Source of the DNA: Diplonema japonicum
Taxonomy: Eukaryota > Euglenozoa > Diplonemea > Diplonemida > Diplonemidae
Assembly (NCBI GenBank): GCA_964019335.1
Contig: OZ025705.1
Location: 450,407-514,406 of the forward strand
Length of the DNA stretch: 64,000 bases
Direction: 5' to 3'
A program made the position numbers and the translations under genes. Below the pieces are notes generated by a model. The model searched no databases, was not told the DNA's origin, and saw only the letters and a program-made list of their open reading frames with translations. Positions 19,860 to 30,851 of the stretch are shown piece after piece (positions within the stretch are counted from its first letter, which is position 1; each line of letters begins with the position of its first letter).

Positions 19860-22628
19860 CTATAAGTTAAGTTGCACGTGTAAACCAGATGAAGGAGAGT
19901 GTAAGTTGGGAGAGGACACAGAGCTGCGAGGAGAGCGCGCGTGGCACAAGAGGGACGCGCGCTCCTCATCAGTCGCCTTCTTCATGAAGTTGCCATGCTC
20001 ATGAATCAACAGGCCCACGCAAAACATCGCAACGCTTGCCCAGAGGAGACCGGATAATGATCCAGCATGGCCGCCCATCAGGGTGTCGCTACCAAGCAGT
20101 GCATTGAGTACTGGCAGTGCTATTAGCTGTGTAAAGAATTGAGCCGTGGTGCCGCCCTTCATGAGGATCAATGTACTGATCAAGCAGTATAGGACACTGC
20201 TAAGATTGAAACCCAGGACCCACACCCAAGCGTATTCACACTGGGTTGTGAGCCACCAATCACCACTGCCACCAAAGTTTCTGGATGAAGACGTGTTTCC
20301 TGTGAACAGACACACCATCCCATCGCCATAGTCCTCGTTCATAAGGGTGCTAACATCCGTTGTGGCCACTGACCCGAACAGTATCGACACCAAAGGGGCT
20401 AGCAACACCGATCCGAGATTCATGAAAAAAACCAGGTACAACACATCCAGCATTGTGACCGGCCTCGTTGCTTCTCCAAAGAACTTCTGTGTCACAATGT
20501 CGAAGCATGTCTGCACAAGACATGTGATGCTGTACATTACGATCCATGCCACGTACTTGCCGGTGGAAATGTCGGTGGGCCCATCGGCAGAGAAGACAGC
20601 AAGACCACCTACCATTAGCAAAGAGCCCATGAGCTGCACTACCTTATAAGGCGACTTGTAGAGCAGATACCCGCCGATAGCAGTGAAGGGCACCGTGAAT
20701 TGGTTCAGCAGCGTGGCAACGTTCACGTTTGAGGGGCCCAGGGCATCGATGGCGGCGACCTGTATCACATTCGTGATGGCGAACAGTATCCCGAGCACCA
20801 TGAGGGGCTTCATCGGGAGGGTTAAAAGAGCGGAAAGCTGCATCTCGGAATGGTCGGAGTATCTCTGCAATGCCAACAGCAAGACACCACTGATTGCGAA
20901 GGACAGCACTGCGTTCACGAGGGAGGTGAGGTACGGGAAAGGGTGCATCACAAAAACCTCTCTGTAGAACAAGAACTGTGTCCCGGTGAAAGTGAAGGCA
21001 TTGAGAAGCGTGTAAGCTGCAGCGCGCGCGCTAAAAGGCACTTTGTTCTGGATCTCGGGGAAAACACTATTGACTACGTTCTCCCCTCCCGTGTAACCGA
21101 CCGAGAAGGAAAGGTCTTCCTTTTGCAGGATATGGTTAGTGAACCAGGTAAATGTTTGTTGGGCTTCAAGGACGTTAGTTAACTCTCTTTTGAGCTTCTG
21201 CACCTGTTCCAGTGCCCGTTCCACTTGATAGGATGCCTGCTCGATCTCCATGTTCAGCACAGGTACTGTTAGGACGGCTTCCTCACGCGCTATCGTGCTC
21301 TCTCTTATTTTGTCCCGTAGAATCTTTTTGACAAACACCTTCACAGGGGAATTGTATGCCATTTCTCCCGGTTGCAGATTCACCTGCATCTTGACAGCCT
21401 GTCGGGTAACGAGCTCCATTTCAGTATCTCCCCTGCCTTCTACAAAAGCAGCAACTAGCTTGTCATCCTTAATCCACACGACGAAGAAGTGCGGTTCGGT
21501 TAGCAAATACTCTATCGTGCAGTCGGGGGATGTGAGACCGAAGAAGCGCCACTTCATATCATACAGAGAACTGTGGAAGTCAGGAAAGTACATGTACGGG
21601 CTCCTTGACACGACGCCAGTCAAGACAGCAGCTAAGTGCGTGGCCATCATCTTGCTGAGGAATTGGTCAGCACATTTAATTGTTTGCGAGATGCCTGCTT
21701 CCTTATTGTTAATGTGCAGCACTGCCACCTCACCAATGGCATACACACCCTCAACAGAGGTGCACATGTTCTCATCCACCTGTATGCCCGGTGGTTCGTT
21801 GATGTACTCCAGTTGGTCACCGAAAAGGTCGATGTTCGGCATGGCGCAGTTCCCGTAGATCAGCACATCGCATTCGACCCTTTTTTTGTTGGACAGCTGC
21901 ACACCTGACACTTCTGAGTCCTTTGTAGTCACCTGTGTGACGGCTGTTTCTCTGTGAAGATCTACACCCATCTCCTCCAGTTTGTCTTCGTACACTTTCG
22001 AGATCTCCTTTGTGAACAGTGCGGGGAAAAGCCGTGGTTCCTCAAGCACACAGGTCACTGACATGTCCCAGGAAGTCGTAAGCGCAACAATGATGTCCAT
22101 GTGTAGACACTCGCCTCCCAGAACTACGGCCTTGCCACCACGACACTTCTCGAGTGTGTTTCGTAAGGACAGTCCGTCGGTGTAGTTCAGTAGCTTGTGG
22201 CATCCTGGGGCGAGGATGCCAGGAATTGAATCAGGGGCCGCCTTTGAGCCTGTTGCAATCACAAACCCGTTCCGCCACGAGACGGTGGAAGGCAAGCCAT
22301 CCTTGTCGCAATAGAAAAGAGTTTTGTTCTTGATGTCCACCTTCGTGCAAGGACTGTTCAGCAGCACAGTGATCCCATGTGCGTTGTACCAGTCCTTTGT
22401 CTTGGACGCGGTGTGGTGCTCTGCAAGCTTCTCGGCTGTGCGGAGGAAGCCTTTGGTGAGGAATGGCCTATCGTAAGGGTAGACACCCTCAGCAGACACA
22501 AGACAAATATCAGTACCAGAGCCTCCCTTCTCGATGTACTCTGCAATGAAGTGCCCACCGGCAAAGCCCCCTCCGAGGACTACGATCTCGTACTCCGGAC
22601 CCTCCCCTGCGGCATTCATGGTAGTCAT
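19860..22628 (-). CDS. Fusion protein: monodehydroascorbate reductase-like flavoprotein + CRT-like transporter (paralog 2)
   Basis: A 922-residue tandem paralog of the gene at 16403-19204, with the same order: MDHAR-like flavoprotein, charged linker with coiled-coil tendency, and a CRT-like transporter of about ten spans. The FAD motif VVLGGGFAGG is intact. The second Rossmann motif again reads LGGECLHMDI rather than GGGYIG, and the C-terminal FAD motif is again IGEVA, not the usual GDVA. Large parts are nearly identical to paralog 1 at the DNA level (for example the central transporter helices and the region around CDVLIYGNCAMPNIDLFGDQ). The linker, transporter helix 5-6 region and C-terminal tail are strongly diverged, a patchwork suggesting gene conversion. 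The two cysteines in the late extracytosolic loop are kept. A CAG acceptor lies 4 nt before the ATG. Function as for paralog 1 is inferred. Confidence 0.88.
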   Translation of the reverse strand: MTTMNAAGEGPEYEIVVLGGGFAGGHFIAEYIEKGGSGTDICLVSAEGVYPYDRPFLTKGFLRTAEKLAEHHTASKTKDWYNAHGITVLLNSPCTKVDIKNKTLFYCDKDGLPSTVSWRNGFVIATGSKAAPDSIPGILAPGCHKLLNYTDGLSLRNTLEKCRGGKAVVLGGECLHMDIIVALTTSWDMSVTCVLEEPRLFPALFTKEISKVYEDKLEEMGVDLHRETAVTQVTTKDSEVSGVQLSNKKRVECDVLIYGNCAMPNIDLFGDQLEYINEPPGIQVDENMCTSVEGVYAIGEVAVLHINNKEAGISQTIKCADQFLSKMMATHLAAVLTGVVSRSPYMYFPDFHSSLYDMKWRFFGLTSPDCTIEYLLTEPHFFVVWIKDDKLVAAFVEGRGDTEMELVTRQAVKMQVNLQPGEMAYNSPVKVFVKKILRDKIRESTIAREEAVLTVPVLNMEIEQASYQVERALEQVQKLKRELTNVLEAQQTFTWFTNHILQKEDLSFSVGYTGGENVVNSVFPEIQNKVPFSARAAAYTLLNAFTFTGTQFLFYREVFVMHPFPYLTSLVNAVLSFAISGVLLLALQRYSDHSEMQLSALLTLPMKPLMVLGILFAITNVIQVAAIDALGPSNVNVATLLNQFTVPFTAIGGYLLYKSPYKVVQLMGSLLMVGGLAVFSADGPTDISTGKYVAWIVMYSITCLVQTCFDIVTQKFFGEATRPVTMLDVLYLVFFMNLGSVLLAPLVSILFGSVATTDVSTLMNEDYGDGMVCLFTGNTSSSRNFGGSGDWWLTTQCEYAWVWVLGFNLSSVLYCLISTLILMKGGTTAQFFTQLIALPVLNALLGSDTLMGGHAGSLSGLLWASVAMFCVGLLIHEHGNFMKKATDEERASLLCHARSPRSSVSSPNLHSPSSGLHVQLNL

Positions 22629-23626
22629 AAGCCTGTGCTAAGTGAGTACATTCAGGACTAAAAAGATATATTCATTATATGGCGTGTGGACAATGCCGAC
22701 AACTTACAATATTAATTTAATAATAAAAACTGCTTGTTAAGGTGGTCCTAATAGTTACTTCACACAATGTGGTCCAACAATCCCGCATTCGGGAGGGCTA
22801 TCGGATGTTAGCGTTACCAAAGGGGAGGGGGGGAGGGGGTGTTAAATAAATATAATGAGTCATACTACACTATATATAACTCAGGATTCTGGGGCTCCCT
22901 TTTTTTTTTCCTGCCCTCGGGTCGGGCAATAAGCAAAAAAAGGAAACGAGTGACAACGTTGCAATATAAAAACTGAAAATACTAAGAAAAAGAGCCAGAT
23001 TCGTGCCACGGTAGGCACCAAGGAGAGTTTGACCGAGACACCACCGCCTCTTGTCCGCCGTCATTCAACAACGCTGACATAGTGAAACTTCATTATGAAG
23101 TGCTTCGTGTCGTTGAATGAAAAAGTGCTGTAAAAAAAAGGGGGCTTCTTCACCTGCCCTGTCCGTCCTGGTGGGGACGTCCAGTTACCGGTTCAGGCCT
23201 TCGAAGTTGCGTGAAAGAAAAAGAAAAAACTAAAAAAGGAAAAAAAAAAAGAAAGAAATCTAAATATCACCTGCTAGGTGTTAGCAATGACTCATCAAGG
23301 GGGGAGGGAACATGTCACATTGATCACGAGGGCAGAATGTGATTAAGAATAGCTATATTCATCATTGGTGTGAGAACTAGTCTTTATATTTCCCTATAAA
23401 CTGAAACAGAAGGGGCGGGTGTGTAAAGAAGGAAGAAAAAGAGAGAGAAAGAGACTATTTGTGTGGCAAGGCGCCCTGCTCAGCATCGTCTACTTGGACG
23501 ACGTGGAGGTCAGCACATCTGATGTACTTCTTTATATTTCCATATTTCTGTGTTATCCCCACCACCCAAAGAAAAAGAAGAAGAAAAAGGGGAATACTTG
23601 AAGCAGAAACAAAGCCACAAGGTATT
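22629..23626. other. Intergenic: A/T-rich spacer with a repeat also found at 51.7 and 52.7 kb
   Basis: About 1 kb without a gene. It contains G and A homopolymers (for example 22820-22840, 23133-23146, 23241-23252). Positions 23501-23568 carry a sequence (acgtggaggtcagcacatct and onward to ccccaccacc) that recurs at 51714-51786 and 52679-52740 in the transposon-rich part. The spacer around 23140-23210 has mixed composition but no RNA signature I recognise. Confidence 0.55.
22633..22660 (-). promoter_or_regulatory. Splice acceptor at the 5' end of fusion paralog 2
   Basis: The minus strand reads CTCACTTAGCACAG, with the AG ending at 22633, 4 nt before the ATG. The spacing is the same as in paralog 1. 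Confidence 0.45.
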
Positions 23627-25519
23627 TCAAAGAGAAATGCGGCGACCGCAGTACTGTGAAGACGGGGTGGACACAAGCTGGGAATGGGAGGAGGTTGCAG
23701 AAAAATAGTTCTGCAGAACTTGCAGTGTCGTGGTAGCATCATAGAGGCACAGGTGGTCGTCTGTGTCCTGCTGTGTCTGAGGCCTACGACTCCTTCTGCC
23801 TGTAAAAAACACGATGATTTCTGTGATGATATCCAAGAGGACCTTCAGCAGCAAGAGAACCATTGCCAAAAAAAACAACACAGCAGCAACGTCAAAGGAC
23901 CAATGCCCGTCGATATCGTGACCCAAGTAGAACCCCACAGCCATGAGGTACAAGGCCACACTTGTGATGCCCAGTGTTGCTAGGTTAATAAAATTGTCCC
24001 TCATCCTTACATGAGACCACAGGTGCATCTCAAGGCACAGCAGTGTCGTGAAGACCAACGCGCAAGCAAGCTTCACCCCCCCCGCACTGCACCACGGACT
24101 CTGTAGGAACAGACGCTGCAGCAGCAACTGCAAAGCTTGCTGCGTACTCTACAAACCCAAACCACGCCAGCTGCTGTTTATAATACCTCATTTGAGATGC
24201 GTATCTATTAACCCAATGCTCAGAAGGATGCAGGCTTACCCACTCACCAGGTCCTATTATCGTTGTGTATAGCCAACCCTTCTTTTGGGAATCCCGTAAA
24301 TACACGGCTTTGGAGGGTACAGAGGACACCACCTGTTTGAATATCCAGACAGGGGCTAGCAGGCAGAAGATAAGAACCACCGCACCCACGCAGGCGTGGT
24401 ATCCTTCAGCAGGGAAGCTGACAAGGACTATTCCTGCCAGGATGGTGCCTTGATATAACCACTTGAACACAAACAGCTGTGCCGACGGGAACCGCAATAC
24501 CCCCTGGGCATCCAGACTTTTCAGCAGGCCTCGCTTTTTGTTTACTTTGAGCAGGTGCAGCGCTGCGTAGCACAGAAGTGTGAACACCGCTATGATGCTG
24601 GCGTTTCCTACTATTGCGCCTAGCGCGTGGCTCCCCCCCAGCTGCAGCTGGGTTGGGTGCAGTGGACGGGGCATTTTTCTATCGCCCGTTTGACATGCGC
24701 TGCTCACCACTATCATTCTTGTTGCAGAGGCAGCCGCCGAGGCGGCACCCACGCCTGCTGCTACACTCACAACGCCTCCCACAGCAACGAACTGCTTCTC
24801 GTTTGGCAGCTGTGCGACGGTTGCAGGTACTTCAGTTGGCTGTGGCATTGTCTCTTGAGGTGCTGTATTGGGGTGAAGATCTGGGCTTGGTTGTGCAGTT
24901 GGATTGGTGGCAGGTGGGCTGTGGTGTTGGGTGCTTCAGTGGGAGTTTCTGTCGAAGCTACAAGAGGCACTTTTGTGGCTGTCACAGGGGTGCGGGGTAC
25001 AGCTGTGGAAGGCGTGTTCGTTGGAACAGCAGTTGGGGCTGCAGTAGGAACAGCAGGAACACCAGTAGTAGGGGCGACACTTGGTAGGCCCACAGCCGTG
25101 GGCACGATTGTGACAGGAGCAGCCGTGGGCGGTGCCTCAGTTGTGTCACAGTTGCAGACTCTCTGCACCGCAACGTGGACAGCATCGCAGTCACTAGTGA
25201 CAGGAATGTTTTTGTACCCCAAACACTGCCCTACGTTCGGGTCAAAACCGCTTACGAAGCACGGTTGGTCATTCATCCACCAGTTGCCGTTCTGTGCAAA
25301 GAACCCTGGAGGTGATGGACAGGTGATGCCAAGTGTCATAAATACGTCCGTAGTATCTCCAAGATCAATACTTGTGTTGCAGGTTACCCCTACTCGGGAG
25401 CACACATCATTGCAGTGCTCTCCCTGGCGGCCCAACAGAAAAGCGGCAGCAACCATGTTGGCCAGAAGTGAAAGCATGGACACTGCCATTATTTTCGCCC
25501 CATTCCTGAACGTGGTCAT
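23627..25519 (-). CDS. Surface membrane protein: Cys-rich ectodomain, Thr/Pro stalk, multi-pass membrane domain (spliced)
   Basis: Three overlapping minus-strand frames look like one gene. The 5' part (from ATG 25519) has a signal peptide, a domain with about ten cysteines (for example EHCNDVCSRVGVTCN and CDAVHVAVQRVCNC) and a Thr/Pro/Ala-rich stalk. The middle part (about 24850-24160) has several hydrophobic spans. The 3' part (24110-23627) adds about three more spans and a polar cytosolic tail. The second junction is explained by a 52-nt GT-AG intron, opened by GTAGAGTACG and closed by TTCCTACAG, which joins WFGF to SPWCSAGGVK in frame. The first junction, in the stalk near 24770-24960, could be an intron or a frameshift; I could not decide. 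The protein is possibly an adhesion or receptor protein; the family is not recognised. Confidence 0.6.
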
Positions 25520-25523
25520 TTAA

Positions 25524-25550
25524 CTGATAAAAGAGAGAAAAGGAATAAAC
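25524..25550 (-). promoter_or_regulatory. Strong polypyrimidine tract and splice acceptor just upstream of a start codon
   Basis: On the minus strand CCTTTTCTCTCTTTTATCAG ends at 25524, 4 nt before the ATG at 25519. It is a textbook 3' splice site with no visible cis exon upstream. Confidence 0.6.
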
Positions 25551-25587
25551 ATGGCACAGCAACGTATTGCTACTCTTTCGGTGTAAT

Positions 25588-26385
25588 CTACGCCACAAGA
25601 AGAGTCAGCCCTGTCGTGGTCAGCACGCAGGCCAGCACGTTGACAGTGTCGTTGCTGAGGTAGCCGAGGCCGCTAATGTGCTGCGCGTGAGGCCCAGCCG
25701 TGTTGGTGACCATATCAGCAACAGGGTGCCAGCCTGAGTATTCGAAAACCTGCCCGAGCGCACTGTCGAGAAAGGAACCCACGAGCCCAGCACCGGTGGC
25801 AAGCAGAAGGATGCTCGGTGTGGAGGCTTTTAAAGGGGAAAACAGAGCTGACGCACAACCTACGGAGAGCCCTCCTAGCGCACTGGCCAATGTGCCCATG
25901 GGGGTGATACCACCATTTGTGCCATGAGGGACCAGTCTCCCCCCAAGGACAAGCCGGGGCTGTGATGTGCTGAGGATGCCGAGTTCAGAAGCCCATGTGT
26001 CGCCTGCTGCGGCTGCATAGCTGATGAGGTGTGCATAGAGGAACCTCTCGTTGTGGGTGATGAGCCAGGCAAGCGCGGCAACAGTGCCCACGCCGCCGTT
26101 GGCCGCCACCTGCCACGCGTTGCGGCCCTTGGCACCTCCGTAGCCTTCTTCGCGTGTTGCCTTCGTCTTCTTCCCAACTTTGGTCATAAATGTGGACCCA
26201 AAGAAGAATGCAAGCAAAGCAGCAGTGTGCCACCCACCTGCAATCCATGCTACCCACCCTACACCCCACGCCGCCATGCCTCCTGACTTGTTAAGAGAAC
26301 CTCGCTTCACGGCATACCCCGAAAGCAGCGTCGCGAACACTGTAGCATTGCCCACAGAGGCTGGTGTCGCAGTTAGCAAGTTCAT
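25588..26385 (-). CDS. TMEM19: TMEM19/DUF92 family membrane protein (phytyl-phosphate kinase VTE6-like)
   Basis: A 265-residue protein with about six hydrophobic spans. DUF92 hallmarks are present in order: GGAKGRNAWQVAANGGVGT (about 83-101), SYAAAAGDTWASELG (about 122-136), VPHGTNGGITPMGTLAS (about 151-167) and LVGSFLDSALGQVFEYSG (about 200-217). The plant and cyanobacterial member VTE6 phosphorylates phytyl phosphate in tocopherol and phylloquinone synthesis. Animal TMEM19 has no settled role, so an isoprenoid-phosphate kinase activity here is inference. Length fits the family (240-330). A CAG acceptor lies 3 nt before the ATG at 26385. Confidence 0.9.
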   Translation of the reverse strand: MNLLTATPASVGNATVFATLLSGYAVKRGSLNKSGGMAAWGVGWVAWIAGGWHTAALLAFFFGSTFMTKVGKKTKATREEGYGGAKGRNAWQVAANGGVGTVAALAWLITHNERFLYAHLISYAAAAGDTWASELGILSTSQPRLVLGGRLVPHGTNGGITPMGTLASALGGLSVGCASALFSPLKASTPSILLLATGAGLVGSFLDSALGQVFEYSGWHPVADMVTNTAGPHAQHISGLGYLSNDTVNVLACVLTTTGLTLLVA

Positions 26386-27403
26386 ACCCTGTATAAAGGT
26401 GGCAATAGCATGAAGGTTTAACTGCTTGGAAAGAGAAAAAAAAATGAAGGAGACAAAAGAAAAAGTGAAAGAAAAAAGAGAAAAGGGGGTATTTTGAGAT
26501 CAGAAATGCGGTACACGCACTTCCTTTTATAAAATAAAAAAGGAGATTGAAAAAAAAAAGGGGGAAGAGAAATAAAAAACCAGTAAAGAAAACAAGGGAG
26601 GAAGCAAACATGGGGGGGAGGGGGATTTTTAAAAAAAGGAATGATAATTTTCTTTCACGAAGTTTTTTTTTTTTTTTTCTTGATATTTTTTTGGGTTATT
26701 TTGCCTTGTCATTTTTTTTTATTTTATTATTTTTTTTTTTTTTTTTTTAAGGTTCACTTTTTTCTTCTAAAGAAATGCCCATCTATTTTTTTTTTTTTTT
26801 AAATCCTCAATTTTCTTTCACACACGCCAGAACCAACTGGTATGAGAACGAAGGGGGGGGCACAGTCAGCTATCAGCCGCGTATGCAGAATAAAAAAGAG
26901 GGTTTATGTAAAATTGGCCAAATATGAGAGCAAAAACGGAGTAGTAGGGGTAACGGGGAAATGGTTTAGGGGAACGAAAAAAAGGAAAAATGTTGACTAG
27001 CAAAAAATAACACACAGATTCGGGTTATTTGGTCTTCTTTTTTTTTCTCTTTTTTTTCTCTCATGTCTCTTCTGCTTTTTTTTTTTTTTTTTTTCTTTTT
27101 TTTTTTTTTTTAGATTTAAAATAAGACATCTTGTCTACATTTGTTCGCACCTTCACACCTCAGGTCAAAACAGATATTAAAAACGAATTTGAACGAAAAT
27201 ATATCGAGAAGAAAAAAATGAAGAAAAAATGCTCAAAAATGAAAAAAAAAAATGTAAAAAGCGGAAGAAAAAAAAAAGAGAATAAATAAAAAAAAAACAA
27301 ATATATGTAGAAAAGGGGTGGGGGGAGTTCGAAATGCTGGTGAGGAAAACAAGGGAAAGAAGGAACTCAACTAATAGTGTTGTACATGCGTGACCCCTCC
27401 AGC
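26386..27403. other. Intergenic: extreme A/T homopolymer spacer
   Basis: About 1 kb dominated by poly-T and poly-A (for example 26661-26678, 26728-26748, 27078-27111). It holds no credible coding frame. The block at 26830-27000 is mixed A/G-rich with nothing recognised. Confidence 0.6.
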
Positions 27404-30400
27404 TTATTCCTCTTCGCTGCTGGACCAGTGCTCACCGAGCTCCTTGGCCTTCTTCTTGGCGAGCTCACGCTGCTTCTTCTCCTTACGGGTAAGCTTCTTC
27501 TTCGCCTGCTTAACCTGTGGGGGGAAAAGGGTTCATTTTAATAATAATAATAATAATTATTTTTTTTTTCTTTAAAACATACCTTGGTAACGTTACCAAG
27601 TGCGTCGACCATCTCCTCCATGGCAACGCTCTCTGTCTTCTCCTTCATGACGGCCTCCATCCAGTCAGCGTCACCCTGACAGTCGAGGCGGCCGATACCG
27701 TCGTCACCCTTCTCGACCAACCAGGTCTCGGGGCAGAGGGCCTTCGAGAACTGGTCGTTATGGGTGATGATCACGACTCCTCCCTTGAACTGCTCGATGG
27801 CGCCGGCGAGGGCGGCGAGGGACTCCCTGTCCAAGTAGTTGGTGGGCTCGTCCAGGATGACGATGTGTGGCTGGTCCCACATCGCAGCTCCGAGCACAAC
27901 CTTCACCTTCTGTCCACCGGAGAGCTGCGACATCTGGGTGTGGGTAGCGTGTTCCCTTTCCATCCCGACGTCCACGAGGAGCTTCTCGACGTTGGACTGG
28001 GTCAGAGGCCTCTTGAACCTGTTATGAAAAGAAAAAAAATAGTAATATTATACTTTTTTTTTTTTTAATATACCTCCCCTCCTCAGCAAGGATCTTCTCA
28101 GCAGTCTGCTTAACGTGCTTGCCCCAACCACCTTCCTCAAGCTTGTCCTCGTTGATGAAACCAGTAGGACCCTCACCGCTGCCCTTGGTGGCGAACCTAA
28201 CCTCGTACATGTACCCAGCCCTCTTCTGGTTCTTACGGACACCGGTAAGCTTCTCGATGACGTGCTTCTGCCTCTTCAGACCCTCGTCGTCGGTGAACTC
28301 CCAGGTCCTCACCTCCAAGAGCTTCTTCTCCTCCTCCTCGGTGAGGATCATGGTGACCTTCTCCAAGGCCTCCTTGTCGGTACCGTATTCGTACCTCCAG
28401 AGGATGTACTCGGTGGGGGTCATCTTCAAGTGCTTCTCAATGTGATGGAAAGCGTGCTGGGCAACGTAGGCGACCTTCGCGTTGGGGTTCTTCCAGGTCG
28501 TACCCTTGTCCGGGTTCAGCTCTCCGGTCAACAGCTTGATCATGGTCGACTTACCGGCACCGTTGGGACCGAGACAGGCGACCCTGCTTCCCATGGACAC
28601 CCTCACGGTGAGGTTCACGACGGTGGGCTTCGGGTTCCCGGGGTAGGTGAAGTCAACCTTGTCCATCTTGATAAGCACCTTACCCCTCGAGCTCACGCCC
28701 TCCAAGAAACCAGGGTCCGGGAACCTGAAGGAGAGACCCTTCGACGACTTCAGCTCGAAGTAGGACTTCGCCTCGGGGAACTCCTCCACGAAGGCCTTGA
28801 TGCTCCCCTTGAAGTTGTGGAGACGGAGGTTGTCGATGTGGATGATCCTGCTGCAGCAGGTCTCCAGGAGGTGCGCGTTCTGCGACACGATCATGCAGGT
28901 CACGTCCTTCAGCCCCCTGATGTAGTCCTCCACCCAGGCAACGTTCTTCACGTCCAAGTGGTTCGTGGGGTCGTCCATGAGCAGGATGTCGGCCTTCTGA
29001 AGCATCGCCCTTGCGAGGGCGAGCTTCATCCTCCACCCACCGGACAGCGAGGACACGGGGTCCATGATCCTGGCGGCCTTCCCGCCCTGCTCGCCGGTTC
29101 CTGCGAACCCGACCTTGTCGAGGGCCGAGATGACGGCGTCCTTCGAGATGTTCGCGGCCTTGATCCTGGAGTCCTCGAAGATGTACTCGAGGCAGGTCAA
29201 GTGGGACAGCTCTCCGAGGATGTCCGCCTCGACGAACACGGTCCTCACCTCTGTGCTGGGGGGGAAGCCCTCCACCTGGTCGTTTGCGATAGCCTTCAGG
29301 AGCGAGGTCTTCCCGCTGTCGTTTCCACCGAGAAGCCCGTACTTCGCACCCTTCAGGAGGCGAAGCTGCGTGTTCTTCAGAAGGATCTTGGTACCGTAGG
29401 CAAGGGTGAAGCGGCAGTTGCAGAGCTCCGCCGCGTCCTCCTCCTCCTCGATCACGGTCCCGGTCATCGCGTTCTCGCACTGCTTGAACAGCATCTCACC
29501 GAGGGTGTCCGCGTCCTTCTCCGTCTTGCACACGGACAGAAGGTTCTTCGCCCACACCTTCGGCTGCATCACCTTCATCTCGAAGTTCGAGGCGCAGAGG
29601 TCGGCCACGAAGGCGAGGAGCACGGGGTCCGACACCGTCACCCTCTTGTCCTTCTGCAAGACCTCCAGGAACTTCTTCGAGTCCATGGACTGCGACTTCA
29701 AGAGGTCGACGTTCTTCTTCAACTTCTCAATCTGCAGCTGAACCTTCCCGCACACCTCACGGCACTCGGGGTCGGCAACGTGGATCGCCGCCTGCTCCAG
29801 GGCAGGGGTCAGCTTGGGGATCAGGGGCTCCGCCTCCGTCGCCACCTCCACAAGCTTCGACAAGTTGTCCGTGATCTTAGCCGACTGCCTCACGATCTTC
29901 TTCTCACCCTCACGGAAACCACGGACCAACAAGGGGGTGATGATCGCGAGCTCGGGCCTCTCCACCGTCGCCACGAACTTCGTGCACGAGAGCTTGAAGA
30001 TGGAGTCGGGAACGTTGTCCGGCTCCATCAGCGCCTCCACCAGAACGGGGATGAGCTCCTCGACGTCCTTGTTCTTCACCACGTCGGTGATCGCCTTCAG
30101 GGTCTGCTCCGCCTCCTCGCTCACCTGCACCTTGGTGTCGTGGAGAAGGTCGCACACGGCGGGCACGAGCTCGGGCATCGACACGGACACGGCCCCGGGG
30201 CAGTCCCTCGCGAACCTCCCGATCGACTCCAGACCAGCCACCTTCACCTGGAACTTCGTCGAGTCCAAGCAGTGCATCATCTCTGCCATGGTCGAGCAGG
30301 CCACAGCGGGGTTCGACGCCGCACGACCCACGAACTGCATCGCCGCGTCGTGAGCCGCCTTCGCCACCGTCTTCGCCTTGTCACCCACGAGCTGGAAGAC

Positions 30401-30673
30401 CACGGGGAACAGCTTGATCACGTAGGCCTCCAGGTGGTTCTTCAGGTCCGCCGAGAGGGACCCGAAAGCGAGGCACGCCGCCTCCCTCTTCGCCTCAGCC
30501 TTCTTCCCGCCTCCGGTAGCGGTCTCGATGGCCTGGAAGAGACCAGCCTCCGCGAGGGCCGCTCCGTCCACCTCCCTCACCATCTCTGCGAGCTTCTGCG
30601 CCGCCTCCACGGAGGGCTTCGCCTCCAGCTCGGAGAACATCTTCACGGACTCAGTTGCAAGTTGGGGTGCCAT
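27404..30673 (-). CDS. TEF3: Translation elongation factor 3 (EF-3), copy 1, three exons
   Basis: Exons 28074-30673, 27583-28018 and 27404-27514 join after removing GT-AG introns of 55 and 68 nt into 1,048 residues, matching fungal EF-3 (about 1,044). In order: an N-terminal HEAT-repeat region (1-320), a helical bundle, and ABC1 with Walker A GGNDSGKTSLLK (about 446), signature LSGGWRMKLALARA and Walker B DDPTNHLD. ABC2 follows, with GPNGAGKSTMIKLL (about 697), a chromodomain-like insertion (KRAGYMYEVRF), signature LSGGQKVKVVLG and LDEPTNYLD. The C-terminal tail is Lys-rich. EF-3 uses ATP to release deacylated tRNA from the ribosomal E site. It is known from fungi and some algae and protists. 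The stop is TAA here and TAG in copy 2. Confidence 0.96.
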
Positions 30674-30785
30674 TTTTTTTATATAAAAAAAAAGAAGCGA
30701 GTGATAAAAGGGGTTTTTTTTTTGTGTGTTCTTTTGATATTTGAACAGAAGTATCCTTTGATGGTGTTGTTGTTGTTGTTGTTGC

Positions 30786-30851
<66 letters not shown>

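Noticed and set aside
27078-27111. Poly-T tracts as transcription terminators
   Set aside because: Such tracts occur in almost every spacer and inside introns, so they carry no specific terminator information.
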